Origin: Paenibacillus sp. G2S3
Lineage (GTDB): Bacteria; Bacillota; Bacilli; Paenibacillales; Paenibacillaceae
Direction of reading: 5' to 3'
Assembly (NCBI RefSeq): GCF_030123105.1
Contig: NZ_CP126095.1
Location: forward strand, 6,324,001 to 6,388,000
DNA: 64,000 nt
Shown: piece after piece, positions 8,937 through 16,948 of the stretch
How positions within the stretch are numbered: position 1 is the stretch's first letter
Layout: each line of letters begins with the position of its first letter
Translations under genes and position numbers: made by a program
The notes under the pieces: model-generated
Told to the model about the DNA's origin: nothing
Seen by the model: only the letters and a program-made list of their open reading frames with translations
Database searches by the model: none

Positions 8937-8985
8937 TTAGTTAGGTCAACTAATTATTAAACACTATATTATTTAGGCTACCTAA
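8937..8985. promoter_or_regulatory. Paired dyads, probable operators of the MarR-ABC operon
   Basis: TTAGTTAGGTCAACTAA (8937-8953) and TTAGGCTACCTAA (8973-8985) are two short palindromes with matching TTAG/CTAA ends, about 34 bp centre to centre, in the AT-rich DNA just upstream of marR. Two sites in front of an autoregulated marR are typical; binding is inferred. Confidence 0.6.
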
Positions 8986-9049
8986 TTATATTTTCGGTGC
9001 AACGCTTTGTCAAATTTTGAATACGCTATCAATTATTACGAAAAAGAAA

Positions 9050-9076
9050 ACTCCCAAGCTCAATCGCAAGGGAGTC
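9050..9076 (-). terminator. Terminator after the peptide gene
   Basis: ACTCCC and GGGAGT form the hairpin; on the minus strand it runs into TTTTCTTTTT. It ends the receptor-peptide transcription unit about 60 bp after the peptide stop codon. Confidence 0.75.
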
Positions 9077-9137
9077 CAATTTCATATATGTATTACTCTG
9101 TATTATAAGAATGCTGAATAGATAGATAGATTTATTC

Positions 9138-9260
9138 CTACCAATTCGCTCCGTGCTCGTAAGTCGTAATACCTCCATTACTTCCAGAGCCTACAGGTCC
9201 GATAATGATGAAGCTAAACAATGCTAACACACTTACCATCATCAATAGTGATTTTTTCAT
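9138..9260 (-). CDS. Short secreted peptide precursor, probable quorum-sensing signal of the adjacent receptor
   Basis: A 40-codon gene too short for ordinary callers. It opens with MKKSLLMMVSVLALFSF, a Lys-Lys then hydrophobic export signal, continues through IIIGPVGSGSNGG and ends with ITTYEHGANW. The start ATG 9260 has a near-perfect AAAGGAGGTGA (9267-9277) seven bases upstream. The gene overlaps the last 47 bases of the receptor gene in another frame, and a terminator follows its stop. A basic/hydrophobic leader plus a short polar tail, directly 3' of a TPR receptor, is the layout of PapR, NprX, AimP and the Paenibacillus AloP precursors. The mature signal is probably within the last 5-10 residues; the cleavage site is inference. 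Confidence 0.8.
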   Translation of the reverse strand: MKKSLLMMVSVLALFSFIIIGPVGSGSNGGITTYEHGANW

Positions 9261-10614
9261 GCTGTCTCACCTCCTTTATCAAATTCCTATATTTGATTTG
9301 CTGATCAGTAGTAGCATAATCCCTATTGGTCTCAAATAAAGTTACACAATTAATAAAATCTTTTCCGTTATTCTGCTTAATAGCTAACTCCAAACACTGA
9401 ATAATATAATCCACACCAGTACTGTACTGTTTACGGGTTATAAGGTACATGGCTACTTGATAGTTTAGCCGATATACACGATCCACATTATTGGGCTCCT
9501 GAAACTCCTCAAATCGCAACATCTCGCGCGAGAAACGTGAAAGTACGTTATCGGCAGAGAACCCATGGCGATTAGCTGCATCCATAATAGTAATAAGACC
9601 TACCAAAATTTCACCAGGGTGATCGGCCAAAAAAGCTGTATATTCAGGTAAAACAGCCACATTTCCCGCTAACATCTCCAGCGTAAAACTATTGGCCGTT
9701 GCAAACAACCGGAAATGCTCTACAGCTTCACGACCTTCATCATCCATCATTTCGAACCAGCTCAGATCAGCGTAGCCTGCAGTATACTTTTTCGCTGCTT
9801 CATAATTGCCTTGCTTGGTTAAAGCTGTCCCTTTGAGCAAATACCCATGACCATAATAGACGATGAGCGGACGTTCCGTACGAAGATCTTCTGTTCGTCT
9901 ACCTTCACTCTTTCGCAGTTGATCACGATACACGGCATTGGCCAAGGTTCTCAATTCATCAGCATACCCTTCCATATCTACCCATCTGCGCAGACCGTAG
10001 CATAATTGTGATAGCATTAGTAAACCATCCAATTGCATACTCTCAGGAAGGCGTCCTCTAAATGGTCCAAAGGTAATCACTGCGCGTAATTTCTCATCTG
10101 TATCAACTATTGATTGCATCGATCTAAAAATACGAAAATGACTGATCGCCAGTCTCTCAGAGTAACTATCCGACTCATTCTCGGTCACTATTTTATAAAA
10201 GTATATTGATTCATCTACTTTTCCTTTATTAAACAATTTATCAGCTACCGAATAAACGATATCTAGCGATTTCGGATATTCCAATAACCTGCTTAATGTT
10301 TCATCAATACATTGCTGCTTACCCAGTTCAGCGCAGCGTATTAAAAAAGGCTCCACCCTCCGGCGTGAGACCTTCTCTTCATTGAAGCATTCATCAACAT
10401 ACAGTGGATACAACCAACCGTCAGGAAATCCAAAGGCTTTAATGATTGCATCTATTTGTCCCAAGGACATAGGCTTCGGCGGATTCCCATGCAAAATTGC
10501 ACTGAGACTTCCACGATTCAGGCCACAAATTTTTGAAAATGAGGCGAGATTATGGCCGGAGCGAGACAGATTTTTCTCAATTTCTGAGCGTATAGTTGTT
10601 AACTTCCCCTCCAC
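9214..10614 (-). CDS. HTH-TPR peptide receptor of the RRNPP class (AloR/AimR-like)
   Basis: 466 residues. The N-terminus is an Xre-like helix-turn-helix (about 5-65; LASFSKICGLNRGSLSAIL is the likely binding helix pair). The rest is all helical with recurrent TPR-like pairs (for example KGTALTKQGNYEAAKKYTAG), the fold that binds short re-imported peptides in PlcR, NprR, AimR and Rap. Directly downstream and overlapping is a 40-codon secreted peptide gene, so this is very probably a cell-cell communication receptor. The start is GTG 10614 with GGGGGTG six bases upstream. The Spo0E-like gene just upstream on the same strand suggests a link to sporulation, but that is inference. Confidence 0.82.
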   Translation of the reverse strand: MEGKLTTIRSEIEKNLSRSGHNLASFSKICGLNRGSLSAILHGNPPKPMSLGQIDAIIKAFGFPDGWLYPLYVDECFNEEKVSRRRVEPFLIRCAELGKQQCIDETLSRLLEYPKSLDIVYSVADKLFNKGKVDESIYFYKIVTENESDSYSERLAISHFRIFRSMQSIVDTDEKLRAVITFGPFRGRLPESMQLDGLLMLSQLCYGLRRWVDMEGYADELRTLANAVYRDQLRKSEGRRTEDLRTERPLIVYYGHGYLLKGTALTKQGNYEAAKKYTAGYADLSWFEMMDDEGREAVEHFRLFATANSFTLEMLAGNVAVLPEYTAFLADHPGEILVGLITIMDAANRHGFSADNVLSRFSREMLRFEEFQEPNNVDRVYRLNYQVAMYLITRKQYSTGVDYIIQCLELAIKQNNGKDFINCVTLFETNRDYATTDQQIKYRNLIKEVRQHEKITIDDGKCVSIV

Positions 10615-10704
10615 TCGGCACCCCCAAAGTTCGACTTGAAAAGATTCTATTAATTGACATTATAGGTGAAAGTTATGGATTGTACAACAAATAGATTGTA
10701 CGAC

Positions 10705-10733
10705 AAAAAGAGGAGCGTATTTCTCTCCTCTTT
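10705..10733 (-). terminator. Terminator of the Spo0E-like gene
   Basis: AAAGAGGAG and CTCCTCTTT form a hairpin that on the minus strand ends in CTCTTTTTG, about 50 bp after the Spo0E-like stop codon. Confidence 0.75.
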
Positions 10734-10780
10734 ATCGGTTGTATCTTCATAATAATGTAATTCTATGGTTGTATCGAAGT

Positions 10781-11050
10781 TTAACTTATTGTAATAGCGG
10801 CTTTTGAGCTTCTGCAGTAAGCTGTTGCACTTGCCTTGCGACTGCGCAAATTCTCCATCATCTTACGTTGTGCCAGCAAAATATAGCTGTCCAATCGCTC
10901 ACTTAACTCTAAGACAGCATGATCACTAAGACTCCGTTGCTCCGCGACTTCCAGCAATTCGCATCTAAGGCTCTCTATAGTCACAAACAGCTCATCTTCT
11001 CTGTAGTCTCTTCTATAAATATTCTCGGAAGAACCTTGATATAGTGTCAC
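10781..11050 (-). CDS. Spo0E-like aspartyl-phosphate phosphatase
   Basis: 89 residues. The core IESLRCELLEVAE, SDHAVLELSERLD and a following Gln-rich helix match the two-helix Spo0E family, whose SQELD-type motif is LSERLD here. Family members dephosphorylate Spo0A~P and hold back sporulation. The frame is open further upstream (to 11119), but GTG 11050 has AAGGAG six bases before it and gives a protein of normal family length; the upstream residues do not look coding. It is a single gene between a LysR regulator and the peptide receptor, all on the minus strand, with its own terminator. Confidence 0.75.
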   Translation of the reverse strand: MTLYQGSSENIYRRDYREDELFVTIESLRCELLEVAEQRSLSDHAVLELSERLDSYILLAQRKMMENLRSRKASATAYCRSSKAAITIS

Positions 11051-11164
11051 AACTCTCTCCTTCTCTCTATCAACATCTCCCCCTATCATAATCCATGATA
11101 CCAAAAAACATATTTTCAAAAAAAAGAAAAAATTGTAGTGTATCTACAAAAATAAAATCGCTAT

Positions 11165-12094
11165 CTATTCAGAAAGATCCTTGGAATCGTAAGGAAGCTC
11201 ATTTGGGTACTGTTCTCTTAATAGTCCCTTTGCAAAAGAAATCCATTCCCGTGCTGCAAAAGATAAATAACGGTCTCTACGCCATGCCATAGCGAGCTGC
11301 CAAGGAATTACCGGATCTGTCAAAGGAATGACTACTAACCGTGAGCGATCCATGTCGCGGCAAATGGTTTCCGGCAATAATGCGATTCCCATTCCCGCGG
11401 CTACCATTTTGCTAATTAAGTCCCATTGGGAGCTTTCATAAATAACCTTCGGTTGAAATCCAGCCTTCACACATTCCGTAATAATCCGATCATGTAATGT
11501 GAAATCTTCACGGAAAAGAACGAATTCCTCTTCAGCCAGCTCACTAAGCGGAACAAGCTTTGCTTCGGCCAGCCGATGTCCCAAAGGTAAAATAAGATTT
11601 AGCTTCTCTTCAACAAAAGTGAAGCTATGAAGCTTGGCTGTATTAACAGGTAGCACGACCATCCCAATGTCCAGCAGTCCTGTTTCCACATCTTCCTCCA
11701 CTTTTTTTGCCCCATCCTCATGCAGACGAATCGTAACCTGCGGATACCGTTTATGAAATTGGCCGATGACCGAAGGAAAAAAGCTTGCTCCTACCATTGG
11801 AGGCAAACCAATGCGAATGTGACCCTGCTCCAGATTTCGTAAGCTATCCAGTTCGGAAGACAAGCTGGCGAATGACTCTACGATATTTTGCGCTTTGGTA
11901 AACAGAATTTCCCCCGCATCTGTAAGCCGAATGCTTTTCCCTTCACGGTAGAACAAGTCTGCCTCCAGTTCGACCTCCATATTCCGAATCATTTTACTGA
12001 TCGTGGGCTGTGTTATATATAATGATTCGGCAGCTCGAGTAAAGCTTTTCATTCGTGCTGCTTGGACGAAATATTCTAATTGTCGGATATCCAT
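11165..12094 (-). CDS. LysR-family regulator, CidR/YwbI-like
   Basis: 309 residues with an N-terminal winged HTH (FTRAAESLYITQPTISKMIR) and a C-terminal periplasmic-binding-like sensor domain (about 90-295). It is divergent from the lrgA/lrgB-like pair, matching B. subtilis ywbI-ywbHG and staphylococcal cidR-cidAB. In those systems the regulator activates the holin-like genes in response to acetate or overflow metabolism. A 17-bp dyad with the LysR-type layout sits in the shared promoter region. Effector and direction of control are inferred from the family. Confidence 0.85.
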   Translation of the reverse strand: MDIRQLEYFVQAARMKSFTRAAESLYITQPTISKMIRNMEVELEADLFYREGKSIRLTDAGEILFTKAQNIVESFASLSSELDSLRNLEQGHIRIGLPPMVGASFFPSVIGQFHKRYPQVTIRLHEDGAKKVEEDVETGLLDIGMVVLPVNTAKLHSFTFVEEKLNLILPLGHRLAEAKLVPLSELAEEEFVLFREDFTLHDRIITECVKAGFQPKVIYESSQWDLISKMVAAGMGIALLPETICRDMDRSRLVVIPLTDPVIPWQLAMAWRRDRYLSFAAREWISFAKGLLREQYPNELPYDSKDLSE

Positions 12095-12121
12095 TTTAGT
12101 GCCCCCGATACATAGATAAAA

Positions 12122-12138
12122 GGAATGTTATTTATTCC
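12122..12138. promoter_or_regulatory. LysR-type operator between the regulator and lrgAB
   Basis: GGAATGTTATTTATTCC is a dyad with 5-bp arms and a 7-bp AT-rich centre, and flanking ATAGAT/ATCTAT add outer symmetry. It lies 28 bp upstream of the lysR start and about 70 bp upstream of lrgA, where a LysR activator would bind to serve both. Confidence 0.6.
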
Positions 12139-12205
12139 ATCTATTCATTGTACCTATGAAAACAATTGATGTAAACTTTCATTATCATGAAAGGAGCGAA
12201 GCCTT

Positions 12206-12580
12206 ATGAAAAAGATTACTATAGGCTTGCTGCAGGTAGCGGGACTTACTTTATTTTCAATAGTCATTAATGCTGTAACCCCATTATTGCATATCCCTAT
12301 TCCCGGAAGCATACTCGGAATGATTATATTGTTTCTCCTGCTTGAGTTTGGTGTCATTCGTTTAAATTGGGTGGAAGTTGGTGCTTCCTGGTTACTAGCC
12401 GAGCTCCTACTATTCTTCATTCCATCTGCTATAGGGGTAATGAAATACGCTAATATCCTGGAAACGGATGGATTACGCATTCTTGCCGTTGTCGTCTTGG
12501 GCACATTTGTTGTGATGGCCAGTTCCGGATTACTTACCAGTAGAATTTATAAAGCGAAGGAGCGGAAAGGCTCATGTTAA
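12206..12580 (+). CDS. CidA/LrgA-family holin-like membrane protein
   Basis: 124 residues with four membrane helices (about 7-25, 32-50, 62-80, 90-112). The PIPGSILGMIILFLLLEFG segment is the hallmark of the LrgA/CidA family. The proteins are holin-like or, in more recent work, metabolite transport partners of LrgB. ATG 12206 follows AAAGGAG at good spacing. The stop overlaps the start of the LrgB-like gene by seven bases, indicating coupled synthesis. Confidence 0.88.
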   Translation: MKKITIGLLQVAGLTLFSIVINAVTPLLHIPIPGSILGMIILFLLLEFGVIRLNWVEVGASWLLAELLLFFIPSAIGVMKYANILETDGLRILAVVVLGTFVVMASSGLLTSRIYKAKERKGSC

Positions 12581-13257
12581 ACGCTCTGTTATTCTTTGGT
12601 CTCACGGTCGCGGTGTATTTACTCGCGAAACGTATCTATGCTTCTACTGGTAAAGTCTACACCTCTCCATTAATCATCACACCAGTGATTATGATCATCA
12701 TTCTGCTCATAACAGGCATTACTTATGACTCATACAATGCGGGAGGAAAATGGCTGACGGATTTGCTGCAACCGGCAACCATGGCCTTTGCCATCCCTTT
12801 GCATAAGAACTTCAAGGTGCTCAAAAAGCACGCCGCCGAAATTGCGGCAGGCGTGCTATCAGGGACGATAGTTGCGGTGATCTCTTCCATTCTGCTCGCC
12901 AAATGGCTGCATGTTAGCGGCGATCTGGCAGCCAGTCTGGTACCGCGTTCGGTAACTACACCGATCGCTATGAGCATCTCGCAAAGTATCGGCGGTGTTC
13001 CGAGTATTACGGCAGTCTTCGTCATTATTACCGGGATACTTGGTACAATGATGGGCCCTACTGTACTTCGCATCTTCCGCATTGAGAATGAAGTTGCGCG
13101 CGGTGTATCGCTGGGAACCGCTGCACATGGTACAGGAACATCTAAAGCCTTCGAGCTTAGTTCACTGACCGGAACCATCTCCAGTATTGCGATGATTCTG
13201 TCCGCGCTGTTATCTATAGGTGTAGCGCCAGCTTTGCTCGCGATATTCCTCCACTAG
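12574..13257 (+). CDS. LrgB/CidB-family membrane protein
   Basis: 227 residues, about six to seven membrane helices. The family signature VPRSVTTPIAMSISQSIGG (about 127-145) and the AAHGTGTSKAFE segment are both present. It forms a two-gene unit with the LrgA/CidA-like protein, and B. subtilis YwbG/YsbB relatives are linked to pyruvate or overflow-metabolite handling and lysis control. It overlaps the upstream gene by seven bases and is followed directly by a terminator. Confidence 0.88.
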   Translation: MLNALLFFGLTVAVYLLAKRIYASTGKVYTSPLIITPVIMIIILLITGITYDSYNAGGKWLTDLLQPATMAFAIPLHKNFKVLKKHAAEIAAGVLSGTIVAVISSILLAKWLHVSGDLAASLVPRSVTTPIAMSISQSIGGVPSITAVFVIITGILGTMMGPTVLRIFRIENEVARGVSLGTAAHGTGTSKAFELSSLTGTISSIAMILSALLSIGVAPALLAIFLH

Positions 13258-13275
13258 GCTAACCCAGCTTGGGCC

Positions 13276-13318
13276 AAGGACATGTCTCTTTAGTACATCT
13301 AAAGTAGCATGTCCTTTT
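13276..13318 (+). terminator. Terminator of the lrgAB-like operon
   Basis: AAGGACATG (13276-13284) pairs with CATGTCCTT (13308-13316), with an inner CTTTAG/CTAAAG stem, then TTTTTC. Confidence 0.8.
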
Positions 13319-13334
13319 TCTATGAATTGAACAT

Positions 13335-14303
13335 TTAGAACTTAACGGGCAATCCGCTTTGCGCTGAATCGTAGGCCGCACAGGTAACTTTAAGGGTTTT
13401 GTACCCCTCCTCATAATCGCATAAAATGCGCGACCGATCCCCCGTCCGTACAGCATGTATGAAGGCTTCACTTTCTTCTAAATATGGGTTTCCTGTATTC
13501 TCATATTCGGTACTATTGCCGCTTCGCACTTCCAAGAGACGATCTGGGTTCCAGTCCAATAGTCCCCGATCATTATAGAAGCTAAGACCTACACTTCCCA
13601 CCTCATCAGGTAATACGCATGTATTTGAAATATTAGCAATGATTCCATTTTCAAGCTTGAGGGATACGGTACCTACATCGGCGACGCTCACACCTTCATG
13701 CTGCTCGTGCATAATCCGGTTTCCGAACATGCCGTAGACTTCCTTCACTTCTCCAGCCAGATAGCGAACCAAATCGACAATATGCGTTGTCTGCTCTGTG
13801 AATTGTCCTCCGGATTGCTTCTGATCGCGCCACCAAGCTACGCCTGGCATACCGCCCATCCATTGCCCCATAATCATACCGACCTTGTCCCCACGCAATG
13901 TTTCTTTCAGACGTTTAATGTTCTCCTGATAGCGGAAATGATATCCTACCGAGGTTAGCAAATTATGCTCTTTAATATCCTGAAGTAGGCTTGCGGGAAT
14001 TTCAGTCGTCATACTAAGCGGTTTTTCTATAAAAAAGGGAATATCCCTCTTGATTAATGATCGTTCGATCGCACCATGAGATTGTGGAGGCACACAAATA
14101 TAAACAGCATCGAGCTTCTCCGCATCCAGCATCTCCGTAATATCACCATATCCAGCAGCATCGTAAGGACGTGCCATATCTTCGCCTTTAGCCTTACTAC
14201 TTCCGCAGACCGCCTGCAAACGGACATCATCCATCTCTGCAAGTAAATCAGCATGTACCTTAGAGAACCAACCCGTACCCACAATACCCACTTTTAATGT
14301 CAT
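13335..14303 (-). CDS. Gfo/Idh/MocA-family NAD(P)-dependent oxidoreductase
   Basis: 322 residues. The Rossmann motif GIVGTGWFSKVH is at the N-terminus and the family Lys motif EKPLS at about residue 94. A C-terminal alpha/beta domain carries the GGQFTEQTTHIVDLVRYL segment with the family His. Such enzymes oxidise or reduce sugars, inositols or bile pigments; nothing nearby fixes the substrate. AGGAGG stands just upstream of the ATG. It is a single gene convergent with the lrgAB operon. A second, unrelated family member lies at 34063-35058. Confidence 0.82.
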   Translation of the reverse strand: MTLKVGIVGTGWFSKVHADLLAEMDDVRLQAVCGSSKAKGEDMARPYDAAGYGDITEMLDAEKLDAVYICVPPQSHGAIERSLIKRDIPFFIEKPLSMTTEIPASLLQDIKEHNLLTSVGYHFRYQENIKRLKETLRGDKVGMIMGQWMGGMPGVAWWRDQKQSGGQFTEQTTHIVDLVRYLAGEVKEVYGMFGNRIMHEQHEGVSVADVGTVSLKLENGIIANISNTCVLPDEVGSVGLSFYNDRGLLDWNPDRLLEVRSGNSTEYENTGNPYLEESEAFIHAVRTGDRSRILCDYEEGYKTLKVTCAAYDSAQSGLPVKF

Positions 14304-14356
14304 TCTTTTTCCTCCTGCCGATTGATTATGAATACCTTTTCATAGATTATACCCTC

Positions 14357-16663
14357 TTATGAGCGGATAAGATAATCTCTCCATTCTTCGGGAAGCAAAT
14401 GCTTATAAGGACTCTGCAAAAAACGATCATCCGCAAGCACAATAATGCCTGTATCTGTCTCACTTCGAATCAGCCTGCCTCCAGCTTGCAATACCTTGCA
14501 CATTCCCGGGTAGACATAAGCATAATCAAAGCCGTTTTTGCCTCTGGCATTAAAATACTGACGCAGCAGATTACGCTCAAGACCAAGCTGTGGTAGGCCA
14601 ACACCAACAACCATTACCCCGTTGAGACGGTCTCCTGGCAGATCTACACCTTCCGAAAAGATCCCTCCGAGTACAGCAAATCCTAACAGCGTCTCATCAT
14701 TATCTGGACTAAATGAAGCTAAAAAACTTTCTCTAGCCTGCTCACTCATGCCCGTATCCTGCATCAAAGTCCGTATTTCGGGGTAATTCTCCGTAAAGGC
14801 CTGATATACATTTTGTAAATAGAGATATGAAGGAAAAAACACCAGATAATTGCCCTTCTTAGAAACCATTTGATTCAATGCCTGAGTTAAAGGGATTAGA
14901 GAAGCCTCCCGGTCATGATAACGTGTGGAAACAGGTAGTACGGTCACTTCCCATTGCTCCTTCTGAAAAGGAGATGAAACCGTTAAACTGTAATCTTTCT
15001 CCACTGCACCAATCATATCCCGATAGTACGATAATGGAGAAAGCGTAGCAGAGAACAGAATCTGACTTCGGAAGCTCTTAGACATTTGCCGGAGCAAATG
15101 CGATGGATCCAAATTGAATAGCTTAATATACACATCGCCGCGCCGAACCTCAGCATAGGTTATGTAACGTTCATCATAGGTCTTAAAGGTGCGAAGCATC
15201 CCTTGAACTGCAAAATAGGTATCCAGGAGAACATTCTCTCCTTCTCCATTCAGAGGAACAATGCTGGCGCTTGGATGAATAAGCTCCTGTTCTGCTTCCA
15301 AAGAAAAGGTCTCCAGCAAGGCTGGCAGCTCCTCCGGGAACGAAGCCCATTGTCCCTGTCCCTCATCATTACAATTTTTACGAAGGGAGATGAAAAAAGC
15401 ATTCACCGATTTAGCGGCCACACTCAGATTCCGGTTCATTTCTTTATACTGGCGCTGGATTTCCAGAAAAGGGGCCTTCAGCAAAGAGGCGGAGAACATT
15501 TCCCGTCCTCGGTCTACCAGGTTATGCGCTTCATCTACTAGAAGCACCGTTTCTCTTTTTCTCTCCTCCGTTAGCCGTTTCAGGCTGATCCGAGGATCAT
15601 ATATATAATTGTAATCGCAGATCACCGCATCGCAGGCATAAGCTGCATCCAGCGAGAACTCAAACGGGCACACTTTATGTTTGTGAGCATACAGTGCTAT
15701 GGTGTCTCTGCTCATCAGCGTCTCATGCTGTAATAGATCCATTACCGCATCGTTAATCCGATCATAATAGCCATCCGTATAAGGACAGGAATCTTTACCG
15801 CAAATCCCTTCATCACGAAAACAGGTTTTCTCTTTAGCCGTAAGTGTGATGACATGCAGCTGAAGTCCCTGCGTCAGCAGTAGCGAGATAGCTTCCTGCG
15901 CGGCAAAACGGGTAACCGTCTTAGCCGTTAAATAGAACAATCCTTTGGCTTGTCCTTCGCCCATTGCTTTAAGGACCGGGAACAGCGTCGACATTGTTTT
16001 TCCAATACCTGTGGGGGCCTGAGCGAACAGACTGACCTTTTCCACCACGGATTTGTACACCGCTCCGGCAAAATGCCGTTGTCCCTTTCGATAAGAAGCA
16101 AACGGAAAACACAACTCGCGAAGGCTCTGCTCTTTCTTAGCATCATGACGAACCATCATCTCGGCGTATGGAGCATATCTAGCTACGGTTTCATTAGCGA
16201 ATGAGACCAGTTCTTCTACCGACAACGTTCGGTACAAGCTTTTTTGCTCATCAGTAGCCCGGTGAACATAGGTAAGCTTTACCTGAATAGAAGAAAGCTC
16301 CTGCTCCAGCGATACCATATATGCGTACATCAGCGCCTGTGCCCAATGAACCTCATGTCCCTCTTCCAGCATATCCAGCAGTCCGGAGGTTGATTTAATT
16401 TCTTCGACCATAAGGCTCCCATTCTCCGAAATAAGCAATCCGTCACAGCGCCCATCCACTATATAAAGTAAGCTACCATAAGGGATCTCTGCTTTCAGAT
16501 AGACCTCCTTGCGATCACCTTCCTTATATTGCTTTTGGATCTTCTGATGAATTCGCGTTCCTTCAACCATAGAAGAAGTGCCATGAAATCCAGGCTCAAT
16601 ACTACCGCTGCGAAAAACATACTCAACGAGAGTTCTAACGGATAGGGTTACAGTTTGATTCAT
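14357..16663 (-). CDS. XPD/DinG-type iron-sulfur helicase fused to a PD-(D/E)XK nuclease domain
   Basis: 768 residues. The N-terminal ~180 residues look like a Cas4/RecB-type PD-(D/E)XK nuclease: His39, Asp74 (GRCDGLL) and Glu88-x-Lys90 (EEIKST). A superfamily 2 helicase follows with Walker A APTGIGKT (216-223) and DEAH 377-380. Between them are Cys281, Cys288, Cys293 and Cys332, placed like the 4Fe-4S ligands of XPD/DinG. C-terminal motifs include LFSATLSPL and GGRLIRSETDTG. It should be a 5'-3' DNA helicase with nuclease activity, in repair or recombination. Domain calls are by eye; a helicase-nuclease of this architecture exists in Bacillales but its role is little studied. Confidence 0.82.
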   Translation of the reverse strand: MNQTVTLSVRTLVEYVFRSGSIEPGFHGTSSMVEGTRIHQKIQKQYKEGDRKEVYLKAEIPYGSLLYIVDGRCDGLLISENGSLMVEEIKSTSGLLDMLEEGHEVHWAQALMYAYMVSLEQELSSIQVKLTYVHRATDEQKSLYRTLSVEELVSFANETVARYAPYAEMMVRHDAKKEQSLRELCFPFASYRKGQRHFAGAVYKSVVEKVSLFAQAPTGIGKTMSTLFPVLKAMGEGQAKGLFYLTAKTVTRFAAQEAISLLLTQGLQLHVITLTAKEKTCFRDEGICGKDSCPYTDGYYDRINDAVMDLLQHETLMSRDTIALYAHKHKVCPFEFSLDAAYACDAVICDYNYIYDPRISLKRLTEERKRETVLLVDEAHNLVDRGREMFSASLLKAPFLEIQRQYKEMNRNLSVAAKSVNAFFISLRKNCNDEGQGQWASFPEELPALLETFSLEAEQELIHPSASIVPLNGEGENVLLDTYFAVQGMLRTFKTYDERYITYAEVRRGDVYIKLFNLDPSHLLRQMSKSFRSQILFSATLSPLSYYRDMIGAVEKDYSLTVSSPFQKEQWEVTVLPVSTRYHDREASLIPLTQALNQMVSKKGNYLVFFPSYLYLQNVYQAFTENYPEIRTLMQDTGMSEQARESFLASFSPDNDETLLGFAVLGGIFSEGVDLPGDRLNGVMVVGVGLPQLGLERNLLRQYFNARGKNGFDYAYVYPGMCKVLQAGGRLIRSETDTGIIVLADDRFLQSPYKHLLPEEWRDYLIRS

Positions 16664-16827
16664 TTATTTACACCCACCTTAATTATCCATTTAAACTTTT
16701 TGTTCCCAATATCTATTTTAGTTCTTTAATCGCTGTATAACCTCATATGACAGCAGAAACATCATCTTTCACCCATATGTATTTAACTTTACGCATCCAA
16801 CAAGGCTTATACTTACGTTTTCGATTT

Positions 16828-16856
16828 TTGACTTTCTATAGCTAGCCCTGCATAAT
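16828..16856 (+). promoter_or_regulatory. Sigma-A promoter candidate for the LTA synthase gene
   Basis: TTGACT (16828-16833) and CATAAT (16851-16856) are spaced by exactly 17 bp, about 90 bp upstream of the GTG start. Nothing else stands out in 16664-16948. Confidence 0.55.
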
Positions 16857-16948
16857 AAATTTTATTACTATGGAATCATTTTGTCTGGAGCGCTGTTTCT
16901 TCCTAGCCGGGAAATGGCATTTTATCATATAGAAAGAGGGGCGAAGCT

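Noticed and set aside
12723..13178. 151-codon frame opposite the lrgB-like gene
   Set aside because: It is antisense to a family-matched membrane protein, and its composition mirrors the codons of that gene.
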